A stretch of DNA of 64,000 bases, taken from assembly GCA_963833605.1 (NCBI GenBank), contig CAWHYZ010000002.1:1-64000 (forward strand), in the 5' to 3' direction. Numbering within the stretch: the first letter of the stretch is position 1; each line of letters opens with the position of its first letter. Positions 26,595 to 38,580 of this stretch are shown one piece after another. Source of the stretch: JAFAXD01 sp963833605. Its GTDB lineage: Bacteria > Pseudomonadota > Alphaproteobacteria > Rhizobiales > Xanthobacteraceae. The notes beneath the pieces are model-generated. The model saw only the letters and a program-made list of their open reading frames with translations. It was not told the DNA's origin and searched no databases. Made by a program: the position numbers and the translations under genes.

Positions 26595-27350
26595 CTACAT
26601 CAGCGGGCGCGGCTGCCGGTCACGGACGTCATAGATGGCAAGTTCCGACAGCTTGTCCCAATCAAGGATCTTGAACGTGCGATCGCGCCAGCTCAGCACC
26701 TTCATATTGTAGAGACGCCGCAGCGTCTTGTTGGTGTGAACAAGCGATATGCCGAGCGCATCCGCCACGTGTTGTTGGGTGAAAGGAAATTGCGCGGTCT
26801 TGTTTTTGGCCAGACCAACGTCTTCGGCGCGGCGGTAGAGATGCATGAGGAGAAACGCCACGCGTTCAAGCGCCGAGCGGCGACCGACACTGAGCAAATG
26901 CTCGTCGACCAGTTGTTCCTCGCGCGCGGCCAGCCACGTGACATCGAACGCGAGACTCGCAAAGCGGGTATACAAGTCCCAGAGTTTCTCACGCGGGAAC
27001 ACGCACAGCACCGCCGGGGTCAAAATTTCGACCGAGTGCTGCATCTCGTTGAGTACGCAGGCTTGCAGACCGAGGAATTCCCCGGGAAACGCAAAATTGA
27101 GAATCTGTCTGCGGCCGTCAGGCAAGGTCATATAACGAAAAGCCCAACCCGAAAGCAGAGTGTAGAGATGGGCGACATGAGCGCCTTGAAGAAATAAGGT
27201 CGTTCCCGGTTTCGCGGTCAATTCGCCCGATTTGAAATTGCTGATAAAATCCAGTTCATCCGGAGAGAATTCTCGAAAAACCCGCAACGGCCGCAGCGGG
27301 CATTTCTCGCAAGGGACTTGTTTCCGTTGCGTGGAAACCAAATCGACCAT
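26595..27350 (-). CDS. Crp/Fnr-family transcriptional regulator
   Basis: 251 residues: a cyclic-nucleotide-binding-like beta-roll (about 30-150, with GTTLFLQG, LLSGWAFRYMTLPDGRRQIL and FPGEFLG) and a C-terminal winged helix (about 165-235) whose recognition region is FTQQHVADALGISLVHTNKTLRRL. An N-terminal CEKC (14-17) is present but the four-Cys Fe-S pattern of Fnr is not, so redox sensing is uncertain. It is transcribed toward the kinase gene and divergent from the response regulator at 27532. Confidence 0.9.
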   Translation of the reverse strand: MVDLVSTQRKQVPCEKCPLRPLRVFREFSPDELDFISNFKSGELTAKPGTTLFLQGAHVAHLYTLLSGWAFRYMTLPDGRRQILNFAFPGEFLGLQACVLNEMQHSVEILTPAVLCVFPREKLWDLYTRFASLAFDVTWLAAREEQLVDEHLLSVGRRSALERVAFLLMHLYRRAEDVGLAKNKTAQFPFTQQHVADALGISLVHTNKTLRRLYNMKVLSWRDRTFKILDWDKLSELAIYDVRDRQPRPLM

Positions 27351-27531
27351 TGTACCCTGCGCCCGTAACGCTGCGATTGGATCGAATGACTGCTAGTGGG
27401 TATGTCTTTTTTTAATGACGACCGCTCCATTGAGTTCCAAGAGAAGGCGTTTTATTCATAATCGGCATTGCGTTGTGTAACTTTTGTGCGCCATGTGTGC
27501 GCCAAGCCTGGAGCGAAACGAGGATGCGCGG

Positions 27532-27945
27532 ATGAGCCACCCGGGAGCGGCACAGGCCGACCCCCTTGCGAGCGCGCAAGTTCTCGTAGTCGAAGACGAA
27601 TTTCTCATCGCGACAGCGGTCGAGGACATGCTCCGGGAGGCCGGGGTTGAAAACGTCATCAGTGCATTGAATTTCAAGGACGCTCAGGAGGCACTCGCAC
27701 GGGAGCCGCCGGTTGACATTGTGGTGTTCGACATTCAGCTCGACCGCAGCCCGGATGCGGGACTGATCCTGGCGGAGGTTGCGCTCAAGCGCGCAATTCC
27801 GTTCATTTTTGCGACTGGATATAACAGCAACGTCACTCTTCCGGAGCATTTTGCAGGCATTCCGGTGCTCTCGAAGCCTTACATACCGAAAGACCTGATT
27901 GACACGCTTCGCGCAGCCATCATGCAGGCACGGCGTCGTTCTTGA
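27532..27945 (+). CDS. single-domain response regulator
   Basis: 137 residues, a receiver domain only: VLVVEDEFLIATAVEDML (about 18-35), phospho-acceptor Asp in VVFDIQLD (about 65), switch residues in FIFATGY, and Lys in VLSKPYIPKDL. With no output domain it is a likely phosphorelay shuttle. The start at 27532 gives MSHPGAAQ; upstream in-frame ATGs have no better ribosome-binding site. It is close in layout to the receiver of the HWE kinase upstream. Confidence 0.87.
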   Translation: MSHPGAAQADPLASAQVLVVEDEFLIATAVEDMLREAGVENVISALNFKDAQEALAREPPVDIVVFDIQLDRSPDAGLILAEVALKRAIPFIFATGYNSNVTLPEHFAGIPVLSKPYIPKDLIDTLRAAIMQARRRS

Positions 27946-28007
27946 CTGTCAGCCTGGCGGTGCCTCGCGTGGACGAGGCCACCGAAGCCACCGCGGGGCC
28001 GAACGGG

Positions 28008-29216
28008 TCAGCCTGGCAATTCGGCGTCCCGGTCAGCGACCAATTGGTTGAAGATCACGAGCCCAATGATCAGGAATGGGACAGAGAGGAGGGCGCCGAG
28101 CGGTCCCCAAAGCCACGTCCAGAACGTGAGACTGAGGAACACGGCCAATGGGTCCAATGTCATACGGCTGCCGATGATATTGGGCGTGACGACGTGGCCC
28201 TCGATGGTGGTCAGACCGATAAACAGCAGCGGCGCCAGCAGCGCATAGCCGAGCGAGGGAAAGCTGATCAATCCGGCTCCAATCAGGATCAGCACCACGA
28301 ACGCCGGCCCGATATATGGGATATAGTTGCACGCGAAAGCCAGCATTCCAGTCAGCAACGGGTTGGGGAACCCCAAAAGCCATGCGCCGACGGCCGTAAG
28401 CGTCCCGACGCCCAGGTTGATGAGCGTCACGGTGCCGACGTAGCGCGTCAATTCGCTTTCCGTCTCGTTGAAGATGCGGATAGCACGCAGCCGGTCATCT
28501 TGGCCTTGGAAGAGAAGGATGAAGTTGCGGCGCAGATCGTTGCGCCCAAGCAGATAGAAGAACAGGGTGGCAAAGAAAACGACCAACTCGCTCAGCGCGG
28601 GCGTCAGAAATGCCAGGATCGGCTGAATCAGCGTGGTGATGTCCAGTTTCACGCCGGCTTCCGTCTGATTCGTCCCCAGCGCGTCCTGCAGGTTCCGAAA
28701 AGCGGCGAACCAAGGTTCAAGCGCCAGGAGCTTGTGCCGGATTGCATCGACGAAATCGGGCGCGTGTCGGACCCATTCGATGACGGATGCCGATAATGCG
28801 ATGGTGGCGCCTTGCAGCAGCGCCATGATTGTTACAACCACGAGGGACGCGAACGCCCATGCTGGGATGCGGTGGTCGGCAGCGCGCCGTTGCAGCGGGC
28901 CCAGCACTGTGCCGATCACGAACGCCGCCGCGACAGGCATCAAGGCGGCCCGCGCAAAGTAGAGGAGCGCGCCGAAAATCATCAAAAAAATGCCGATCGT
29001 CGCTATCTGCGTGATGCGCCGCCATTGCGCGCTTTCGGCCGATCGTTCCGGGCCAGTAGGGTCTTGCGACCGGGTCGGGTCGGAAGGCTGAAATAGGGGT
29101 TGATCCAAGGGTTTTCTCTGCGAACGAACAGCGGAGTGAACGAAACCGGCACGCCGCGCACCTCGCCCATGTGCAGCGCGGCAGGTAGAGCAACGGCCGT
29201 ACCCCGCTTCCAACAA
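28008..29216 (-). CDS. AI-2E/PerM-family membrane protein
   Basis: A family of eight-helix transporters with members exporting autoinducer-2 or exchanging ions; the substrate here is unknown. Helices begin near residue 68 (ITQIATIGIFLMIFGALLYF). Family marks are GTVLGPLQRR, a large loop, FFYLLGRNDLRR (about 225), and the C-terminal FNPLLTG-like FPNPLLTGMLAFACNYIPYIGP (about 280) and EGHVVTPNIIGSRMTLDPLAVF (about 340). The first 40 or so residues look non-coding; a TTG at 29108 (LDQPLFQP) is a likelier start. It is convergent with the response regulator. Confidence 0.85.
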   Translation of the reverse strand: MLEAGYGRCSTCRAAHGRGARRAGFVHSAVRSQRKPLDQPLFQPSDPTRSQDPTGPERSAESAQWRRITQIATIGIFLMIFGALLYFARAALMPVAAAFVIGTVLGPLQRRAADHRIPAWAFASLVVVTIMALLQGATIALSASVIEWVRHAPDFVDAIRHKLLALEPWFAAFRNLQDALGTNQTEAGVKLDITTLIQPILAFLTPALSELVVFFATLFFYLLGRNDLRRNFILLFQGQDDRLRAIRIFNETESELTRYVGTVTLINLGVGTLTAVGAWLLGFPNPLLTGMLAFACNYIPYIGPAFVVLILIGAGLISFPSLGYALLAPLLFIGLTTIEGHVVTPNIIGSRMTLDPLAVFLSLTFWTWLWGPLGALLSVPFLIIGLVIFNQLVADRDAELPG

Positions 29217-29482
29217 CGCACATGTTCCAGAAACGAGGTGGGTGACCCATCGTCACAGGAAGAAGGCGCGCCGCCGCAGGCCCTGATGAGCTTTGGCACT
29301 ACAATCAGGGCTGATCTCAGTACGAAATCGAACGGGTGCGTCACTTTTGCACCCCGCCGCGCAAAAATTTCCAAAAATCGCCGTGGTTCGGTATATAGCC
29401 GGCTGCCGACGGGACCTCCCCGCGAACAACCGCCGGCGGGGGCCGCATAACAGTTCGGGTAGTTCCAAGGAGAGACTTTGCC

Positions 29483-30639
29483 ATGCGCGTTCGCTTTCTC
29501 GCGATCGTCCCCGCATTCTTGTGCCTCGCCGCGGCCGCGGCAGCTGCCGAGCGGCCGGACGTGAAGGGACTCTATTTGCTTGCGGATTATCCGGCCGTTT
29601 CGGTGCAGCCGGGCACCACCGCCAACATCCCGATCAAGCTGCAGAATTACGGCGTCGCTCCCGAGCGGCTGCAGCTGTCGGTGTCAGGTGTGCCTGCTGG
29701 CTGGACCGCGACCTTGCTGGGTGGGGGCCAGCCGATTGCAGCCGCAATGCCGGCGACCGACGCCGGGGTGAGCCTTGAGCTGCGCCTGGAAGTGCCGGCC
29801 AACGCCGGTTCCGGGACCCAGACCGTGACAGTCAGCGCCGCGGGTCAGGGCAATACGGTGAGCCTGCCGATCGCGGTAACACTCGCCCAGCAGTTGCCGG
29901 CCAAGCTCAAGGTCGACACCGCGCTGCCGGCATTGCGTGGCACCGCCAAATCGAGCTTCGAGTATCAACTCACCATCAAGAACGATTCCGGCCGCAACCT
30001 AACGGTGAGCTTTACAGCCCAGGCGCCGAAGAATTTCGAGACCTCGTTCACGGAGGCCTATGGCAGTCAGGAATTGTCCTCGGTCGCGATCGAGGCCGGC
30101 AAGTCCAAGGACGTCAAGTTGAAGGTGCGGCCGCCCTCGAGCGTCGATGCTGGGACCTATCCGGTGTCTGTCACGGTCTCGGCTGAAGGGGCGACCGCCA
30201 AGACCGACGTGTCGCTAGAGATCATCGGCCAGCCGCGACTTTCGATTTCCGGCCGCGACGGGCTCCTGAGCATGCGCGCCGAAGCCGGCCAGCAGGCGAC
30301 TTTTCCGATCATTGTGAGCAATACCGGTAGCGCCGCTGCCGATGACATCGAGCTGTCCGGAAACGCACCGAGCGGCTGGAAGCTCGAATTCAACCCCAAG
30401 ACCATTGCCAAGATCGAGGCCGGCAAGGACGCCGAAGCCCAGGCTTTGGTGACGCCGACCGAAAAATCGCTGGCGGGCGATTATCAGACGACACTGCGCG
30501 CCTCATCGCGTGGCGAGACCGCGTCTTCCCAGGTCCGCGTCACGGTCGTCACCTCGACGGTGTGGGGCATCGCCGGCGTCGGCATCATTGCGGCTGCACT
30601 GCTGATCATGGTCGGCGCAGTGGTGAGGTTCGGACGCCG

Positions 30640-30643
<4 letters not shown>
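29483..30643 (+). CDS. membrane-anchored NEW3-domain protein (ABC-associated)
   Basis: 386 residues. Signal peptide VRFLAIVPAFLCLAAAAAAA, then three immunoglobulin-like NEW3-type repeats (about 35-130, 140-245, 250-355) with the typical pattern of long beta strands and GVPAGW/APSGW segments. A C-terminal helix (about 360-382) is followed by RFGRR. The bulk lies in the periplasm, anchored at the C-terminus. AAGGAGA precedes the ATG. Its stop overlaps the ATPase start (ATGA), so it is part of an ABC-2 system, perhaps binding or guiding an exported substrate. Confidence 0.85.
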
Positions 30644-31591
<948 letters not shown>

Positions 31592-31602
<11 letters not shown>

Positions 31603-32554
31603 AGGGTCTGCCTTTCAGGGCCTCGGCACGGTCGTGCTGAAGGAACTGTCCGATCAGATGTCGAGCATTCGCATCTTTGTCATCGAATTTCTGGTGGCCG
31701 CGATCGCGTTTGTGGCGCTCTATCGCGCGATTGGGCGACTTGCCGACACGACGGCGGAAGACCCGTTCCTATTTCTGCGGCTTTTCACCGTCGACACCCC
31801 GCCGGTACCGTCGTTTGCCGGGTTGCTCGGATTTTTGATACCGCTGGTTGCGATCGGACTGGGGTTCGATGCGGTGAGCAGCGAGCATAACCGCCGCACG
31901 CTGTCGCGCGTGCTTTCGCAGCCGATCTATCGCGATGCGCTGCTTATGGGGAAGTTTCTGGCTGCCCTGGCGACGCTCGGGATCATGCTGCTCGGTCTGT
32001 GGCTGCTGGTGATCGGGGCCGGGCTGCTTCTGCTGGGCGTGCCGCCCAACGGGGACGAAGTGGCACGCTCGCTGGTGTTCCTTCTGATCGCGCTTTGCTA
32101 CTGCGGCGTCTGGCTTGCCTTGGCACTTCTGCTGTCGATCGTGTTTCGCTCCGCTGCGACCGCGGCCCTGGTGGCGCTCGGGCTGTGGCTGTTCTTCGTG
32201 TTGATTTGGCCGATCCTGTCGTCCGCCCTGGCAGTGGCAATCGCCCCACCCGACATTCGTTACGTCATGCTTGGGCTTCCCACGCCGGCAACCATAGAGA
32301 TGCAGCAGATGCTGGCGCGGATCTCGCCCAACCAGCTGTTTGCCGAGTCCGTGCTCGCTATTCTGTCGCCGTCGACGCGCGCGCTCGGACCGATCTACCT
32401 CGAACAGCTGCAGGGCGCAGTGGTGGGGACAGCGTTGCCGCTCCGCCAGAGCCTGCTGATCGCCTGGCCGCAGATCGTCGGCCTGATCGCGTCCACGATC
32501 GTGCTGTTCGTTGCTGGCTATGTCGTGTTCCAGCGGCAGGAAGTGCGAGCCTGA
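31592..32554 (+). CDS. ABC-2 type permease
   Basis: 320 residues with six predicted membrane segments: about 28-50, 80-105 (FAGLLGFLIPLVAIGLGFDA), 128-160, 170-195, 200-225 and the last near 295-315. SSEHNRRTLSRVLSQPIYRD in the first cytoplasmic loop is characteristic of NosY/ABC-2 permeases. Together with the ATPase and NEW3 protein it makes a three-gene export or lipid-handling unit. A strong terminator lies 33 bp downstream. Confidence 0.9.
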
Positions 32555-32586
32555 GCGTCTAGCGCGTCTGCGTCGCGTAGCAAAGA

Positions 32587-32617
32587 AAAGGGGACGGCGT
32601 GCCGTCCCCTTCCTTTT
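32587..32617 (+). terminator. rho-independent terminator after the ABC operon
   Basis: GGGGACGGC (32590-32598) pairs with GCCGTCCCC (32601-32609), followed by TTCCTTTT and preceded by AAAGAAAA, so it may work from both sides, for the DUF1236 gene as well. Confidence 0.85.
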
Positions 32618-32636
32618 GGCATCCGGCTTCGCCGCC

Positions 32637-33451
32637 TCAGACGGGCAGGATCGCTATGATCCTGTGAGTGCGCGGGTCGACAATGATGATCTCCTCGCTG
32701 ACGATGAAATACTCGTAGCTTCGCCAGCCTGGGTTGATTTCAACCAACGCCGTTGGGACCGGGGCGAACCGGACCGTCTGTGGGACAACGGTGCCGACAT
32801 TGAGCGAGAAGTTCACGTTGGTAACGCGCGGCGCATTGCTGGCGTTGATGACGGTCTCGCGGATCTTGGTCTTCTGCTCGGCGTTGAGCGTGACGTTGCC
32901 GCTCGCGGCAGCGCTCGTGTTAGCCTGGGTCGAGGTCGAGCTTGACGTGCCGGCCTGACCGGAAGCGCCAGCTTTCCCGGCGGCGCCGGGTTGCTGGAGC
33001 GCTCTTGCTAGCGTGCGCTCGGTGCCTCGCTGCATTGCACCCTGGCCGCTCTGCGCTCCCTTCGTCGACGGCGTTATCCTGGGCTGCGCTGGCTGCTTTG
33101 CATGCCTTGGTCGTGCGGCTGCGCCTGCGAACTCGGACTGCGATTGTTGTCGGACTGCGCAGTCGAGCCGGCCTTGTTCGACTTTTCACCCGACGGGGAC
33201 GTTTGCGCCCGTTCAGCTGCGTTTGGTTTTGCGCCACCGCCTTGCTGCGCACCCTGACTCATATTGCCGGCGGCGCCCTGACTTGTTTTGCCAGCCGAAC
33301 CTGGCTGCGCGCCTTGGCTCATGCCTGCACCACCACCCGGACTCGCGCCAGATTCCGGTTTCGCGCCTTGGCCTCCGGGCCCTTGTGCGGCTGCTACACC
33401 GACACCTAACGCCAGCGCGGCGGCCGTCGAGATCAACAACTTGCTCCTCAT
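32637..33451 (-). pseudogene. exported DUF1236-domain protein, frame-broken
   Basis: About 271 residues once rejoined. The signal peptide is SKLLISTAAALALGVGVAAAQ. A long low-complexity Gly/Ser/Gln region follows with repeats of (M)SQGAQ(P/Q)G. The C-terminal DUF1236 domain has LNAEQKTKIRETVI and ends WRSYEYFIVSEEIIIVDPRT...IIAILPV. The frame breaks near 33077, where one base must be added to join ...SSQRSPG to ITPSTKGAQSGQGAMQRG. AGGAG lies seven bases before the ATG at 33451. An EcfG-type promoter (33505-33529) lies 54 bp upstream. Function unknown; DUF1236 proteins are common exported proteins of rhizobia. Confidence 0.82.
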
Positions 33452-33504
33452 CGGAAAGCTCCTCATCAGGCCCCCGCGACGCCGGTGTCGCCCGGCGCCA
33501 GTAC

Positions 33505-33529
33505 AACGGGCTTTCGCAGCGCTTGTTCC
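33505..33529 (-). promoter_or_regulatory. EcfG-type promoter for the DUF1236 gene
   Basis: On the minus strand GGAAC (33529-33525), 16 bp and CGTT (33508-33505) match the consensus exactly, 54 bp before the start codon. Confidence 0.75.
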
Positions 33530-33660
33530 GATGCGATCGCGTTCAGTTGGCATGAACGGTTATATTCTTTGAAATTGTAGTTCCACACTCGCTGCGTTGC
33601 GCAAAGTCTCGCGAGCAACGAGCAACGGCCGGTGCCGTTTCTCTCAGCCCGCTTGTGCCA

Positions 33661-33918
33661 TCAGCGGTTGGGCGCGGTTGGGCGCGGAGCTTGCACCGGG
33701 CCCGAGCGCTGCGGATCCTGAAGCTGGCTCTGGAGTCCCTTGGTATTGGCGGACGGCGTCCCGCCGACCTGGGAACTGTCGCCGGTACGCGGCGCCTGCT
33801 TGACTTCATTGCCCACACCTGCAGGTGAATTCTGCGGTGCGTTGTTAATGGTCTGGGCCAGGGTGCTGCCAGTCATGAGCGCGGCGACCGCTGTGGCCAG
33901 CAAGAGTTTCCTGGTCAT
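33661..33918 (-). CDS. small exported Gln/Asn/Pro-rich protein
   Basis: 85 residues: MTRKLLLATAVAALMTGSTLA is a signal peptide, and the mature part (TINNAPQNSPAGVGNEVKQ, then QSQLQDPQRSGP and a basic end) looks disordered. AGGAG precedes the ATG by a good spacing and an EcfG-type promoter lies 39 bp upstream. Not recognised beyond a rhizobial hypothetical; probably a periplasmic stress protein. Confidence 0.75.
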   Translation of the reverse strand: MTRKLLLATAVAALMTGSTLAQTINNAPQNSPAGVGNEVKQAPRTGDSSQVGGTPSANTKGLQSQLQDPQRSGPVQAPRPTAPNR

Positions 33919-33956
33919 GGCGACTCCTGTAGGTTCTTAACACCCCCCGATTTGAC

Positions 33957-33981
33957 AACGAGGGGCGAATAAAGCGGTTCC
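33957..33981 (-). promoter_or_regulatory. EcfG-type promoter for the 85-aa exported protein
   Basis: On the minus strand GGAAC (33981-33977), 16 bp and CGTT (33960-33957), exact consensus, 39 bp before the start codon. Confidence 0.75.
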
Positions 33982-34078
33982 GAAATTCGACGATAGGGTT
34001 TCATACTGGCGGTTGAGTTTTGGCTGCACCCAGGACTACGTACCAAAGCGGGGCACAGCGTCGCATGCGGGGGAACTT

Positions 34079-35677
<1,599 letters not shown>

Positions 35678-35688
<11 letters not shown>

Positions 35689-36400
35689 CGTTGTCGCGCC
35701 GTCGAGACTCTTCGCAAACGATTGCACACGTCACGGCCAGGAACGGGATCCATTGGATTATGCCGATCCGGTGCCACGCGATGAATGCGGCGACAAATCC
35801 GCCGAAACCATAGACGAGGAATATGCCGATCTGCCGAATCGTGCTGATGCGTACTGGCGGATACAGGTCGGGCTTCGCGATGGCGCCCGTCACCGACATG
35901 ACGATCGACACGAGCGTGCTGGTGAACACGATGGTGTTGATACCGGGGGCGTTGAAGTGGCGCGCGATCACGCCTTGGATTCCCATGGCGGTTGCCGAAA
36001 GGAGGATCAGGGCGTCAAGTCCGAGACTTTGCATCGAACGATCGACGAAATACCAGGTCGCCGCAAAACCGCCGAGACACGCGATCTCCAGGACGAACAG
36101 GGGCCGCAGAACGAGCCGCGCCGGGCGCATGCGCGGATTGTAGATGGCTGTCGCAAGGGCGACACCGAACACGAAGCCCACGAGAGCCAGCAACGAAAGC
36201 AGCGCTGATACGAAGCGTCCCTGGCCGACCGCGATGGCCAGCAATGCCATGTTCCCGGTCATCGCCGAAGTGAAGATATTCCCCAACAGGAGGAAGGCCA
36301 TGACGTCCGTACTGCCAGAGGCAAATGCCAGCAGCGCCAGTCCGAAATCGGTCGCACCGAAGCGTTCGGGCGTGCCCTCAGAGCTCAACGACCTTGCCAT
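35678..36400 (-). CDS. YoaK-type DUF1275 membrane protein
   Basis: 240 residues with six or seven helices. The signature ALLAFASGSTDVMAFLLLGNIFTSAMTGN (about 23-51) and GIQGVIARHFNAPGINTIVFTSTL (about 140-163) identify DUF1275. Function unknown; an association with transport has been proposed for the family. It overlaps the upstream metallo-hydrolase by 23 bp on the same strand, so the pair is an operon. Confidence 0.88.
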
Positions 36401-37109
36401 CGTCCGCCGTCTCGTATTCGACTTTCTCCAATCGGCTCAGAATGTCTTCGCTCATGTGGGTGAGGATCACGCGCTTGGCGCCGATGGCCGGCAGATGCTG
36501 GCGCAGGGTCGCGAGCGCCATGTGGGCGCGCACCGGCTTTTCGTACATGTAGCACTCGCAAATGAATAGGTCGGCGCCGCGGGCGGCATCGGTTAGAGTA
36601 TCGACCCACTCGGTGTCACCCGAAAAGCAGACCGTCCGGCCATCCAACGCGATCCGATAAGCGAGGCAGGGTCCGGCACGGTCATCGTGGCGCACGTGAA
36701 ACGGGGTCACGTCGAGGTCGCCGATACGATTGGGCTTGCCGATTTCGACTTCGCGCAGCGCGAGCGGGAAGGGGAGCTCGCGATCGCCTGGGAACGCCGC
36801 CGCGAAGGCGCGCTCGTACCAGCTCTCCAGGCCCGGCGGCCCCGCGATCGTTAGGGGCCGCGTTCGTTTGGCCACAAACTGTGCATCGAGCACGAAGAAC
36901 GGAACGCCGCCAAAGTGGTCGGCGTGAAAATGCGTGAGTAGGATCAGATCAATTGCATTGCGGTCGATTCCCAGTCGCTTCATTGCGATGAGCGAAGAGG
37001 CACCGCAATCGATCAGAAATCGGGTTCGTTCCGCCGTGACATGGAAGCAGGTGTTGAAGCGGCCGCCAGAACCAAAGGCGTCTCCCGAGCCGACGAACGT
37101 GAGCCGCAT
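36378..37109 (-). CDS. metallo-beta-lactamase-fold hydrolase (RNase Z-like)
   Basis: 243 residues: MRLTFVGSGDAFGSGGRFNT at the N-terminus, the zinc motif THFHADHFGG (about 59-68), HVRHDD near 139, FSGDTEWVDTL with the bridging Asp (about 162-172) and a late His in ILTHMSEDI (about 215). It is close to RNase Z and phosphodiesterase-like enzymes but lacks the long exosite arm of tRNase Z, so small-molecule phosphodiester substrates are equally possible. First gene of an operon with DUF1275. Confidence 0.88.
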   Translation of the reverse strand: MRLTFVGSGDAFGSGGRFNTCFHVTAERTRFLIDCGASSLIAMKRLGIDRNAIDLILLTHFHADHFGGVPFFVLDAQFVAKRTRPLTIAGPPGLESWYERAFAAAFPGDRELPFPLALREVEIGKPNRIGDLDVTPFHVRHDDRAGPCLAYRIALDGRTVCFSGDTEWVDTLTDAARGADLFICECYMYEKPVRAHMALATLRQHLPAIGAKRVILTHMSEDILSRLEKVEYETADDGKVVEL

Positions 37110-37215
37110 GCCCCCTCCGGTGTTCAGGTGCTGAGAGACATCAAACCCTACGCGAGTGCGTGCCGCAGGGCGTCGAGTTGGTTATCCGTTTTTTCGGCCG
37201 GCGGGCGACTTCAGC

Positions 37216-37515
37216 CTACCGTGGGTGATCGCCGGGCCAACCATTGCAATGCGCGAGCTCATGACGGCGGATCTGGCCTTGGATGTGCGCCGTCACCGGT
37301 CCCCCTATACGCGGAATCATCAGGAAGCACCTGTGCTCGTCAACCTTCGAGCAGCCGAGGGCGCGATACGGCGACACGATCCCGTGCATCGTGTGGCAAA
37401 AGTGCTCGACTTGCGCCAGGGTGCCTTGCCGCACGGTCAGGGCGCCTTTGTAAGCATGATCATAGATGGCCGGCGGGGGAGCGATCGGACGGATCGGGGG
37501 TTGCGCGGTATCCAT
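37216..37515 (-). CDS. small protein with HExxH zinc-binding motif
   Basis: 99 residues: a Pro-rich start (TAQPPIRPIAPPPAIYDH), VEHFCHTMHG, CFLMIPRIGGPVTAHI and the C-terminus RRHELAHCNGWPGDHPR. HELAH fits HExxH of zincin metallopeptidases, and HCNGW-x3-H offers a third ligand, but the chain is far shorter than known peptidases. Comparable proteins occur in rhizobia as hypotheticals. The ATG at 37515 is chosen; a GTG two codons upstream (37521) is possible. Confidence 0.72.
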   Translation of the reverse strand: MDTAQPPIRPIAPPPAIYDHAYKGALTVRQGTLAQVEHFCHTMHGIVSPYRALGCSKVDEHRCFLMIPRIGGPVTAHIQGQIRRHELAHCNGWPGDHPR

Positions 37516-37869
37516 GGTCACGCGGTTCGCTGGTTCGAGGTCATTTTCGATGACATCCGCGTCGGCGCATCGGCACGCGACGACAGACTTGCATTTCCAT
37601 CTCCTCCAAACGGCGTCGGCGCAATCTCCGCTGCAGGCGATAGACTGACCGCTGCACTTCCAGTCTGGTCGTACCCTTGCCGTTTGTCATCGATTTTTTT
37701 GTGCGCAACGCTGGTGCCACTCTAGCGCCCCGATTCCGAAGTTCGCAATCGAACTCGCGGCGCGGGCGTGCGAAACTTCGGCTTGGGATACTGGGCCATA
37801 GTGATACAGGTGCACGTCTTTGCCAATCAGACACACGCGTGCCGCTACCGGCTGCAACGGAGAAATGAA
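37516..37869. other. intergenic stretch with a CTAG-type repeat
   Basis: No supported gene. An Arg-rich open frame on the minus strand (37541-37690) has no ribosome-binding site. The right half holds a CTAG-family palindrome (37722-37802). Confidence 0.5.
37722..37802. repeat. CTAG-bounded palindrome (copy 2, diverged)
   Basis: Starts CTAGCGCCCCGATTCCGAAG, whose first twelve bases equal the reversed right end of the copy at 48332-48401 apart from orientation. GAAGTTCGCA (37739-37748) pairs with TGCGAAACTTC across a GC-rich loop. The right end (GGGCCATAGTG) has lost the exact CTAG. Confidence 0.55.
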
Positions 37870-38580
37870 ATGGGCGACAACGACTTCAATGAATTCAAAA
37901 CGGCGCTGATCGTCGGCGCGGGTTCCGGCTTGAGCGCAGCGCTGGCGCGCACCCTGACGCGCGCAGGTTTGAAAATTGCGCTGGCCGCGCGCACCACTGA
38001 CGATCTCGCCGCTTTGCAGCGCGAGACTGGCGCACAGACTTTGGCGTGCGACGCTGCCAAGACCTCCGACGTGGAGAAGCTGTTCGCCGCACTCGATCAG
38101 AATTTCGGGGCGCCGGACGTTGTCATCTACAATGCCAGCGCACGAGCGCGCGGCCCGCTCATCGATCTTGTTCCGGCGGAGGTCGAGAAGGCGCTCGCGG
38201 TCAGCGCCTTTGGCGCCTTTCTGGTTGCGCAGCAGGCCGCACGCCGGATGTTGCGCAACAATCGCGGTGTGATCGTCTTTACGGGTGCTTCGGCGAGCGT
38301 GAAGGGGTATGCGCAATCCGCGCCTTTTGCCATGGGCAAGTTTGCGCTGCGCGGTCTCGCGCAGAGTATGGCACGCGAACTTGCCCCGCAAGGCATCCAC
38401 GTGGCGCACGTCGTGATCGATGGCGGCATCCAAAGTCCGTCCCGGCTGGATCCGCCGGACAAGCCGGCGAGCTTCCTCGATCCCGATGCGATCGCCACAA
38501 CCTATCTGCAGCTCATCCAACAGCCGCGCAGTGCCTGGGCCTGGGAGATCGAGCTGCGGCCGTGGGCGGAGAAGTTCTAG
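37870..38580 (+). CDS. atypical short-chain dehydrogenase/reductase
   Basis: 236 residues of Rossmann SDR fold: ALIVGAGSGLSAALARTL (about 12-29) for the dinucleotide, NAS-type strand end in VVIYNASARARG, the Ser region VFTGASASVKG (about 136) and PFAMGKFALRGLAQSMA (about 152). The catalytic YxxxK appears as FAMGK, so the tyrosine is replaced by Phe; normal SDR chemistry is doubtful unless another residue stands in. The ATG at 37870 has CGGAGA upstream. It is convergent with, and slightly overlaps, the GST remnant. Confidence 0.85.
   Translation: MGDNDFNEFKTALIVGAGSGLSAALARTLTRAGLKIALAARTTDDLAALQRETGAQTLACDAAKTSDVEKLFAALDQNFGAPDVVIYNASARARGPLIDLVPAEVEKALAVSAFGAFLVAQQAARRMLRNNRGVIVFTGASASVKGYAQSAPFAMGKFALRGLAQSMARELAPQGIHVAHVVIDGGIQSPSRLDPPDKPASFLDPDAIATTYLQLIQQPRSAWAWEIELRPWAEKF

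Noticed and set aside
37541..37690. Arg-rich 49-codon frame on the minus strand
   Set aside because: No ribosome-binding site, extreme Arg content and no recognisable homology.
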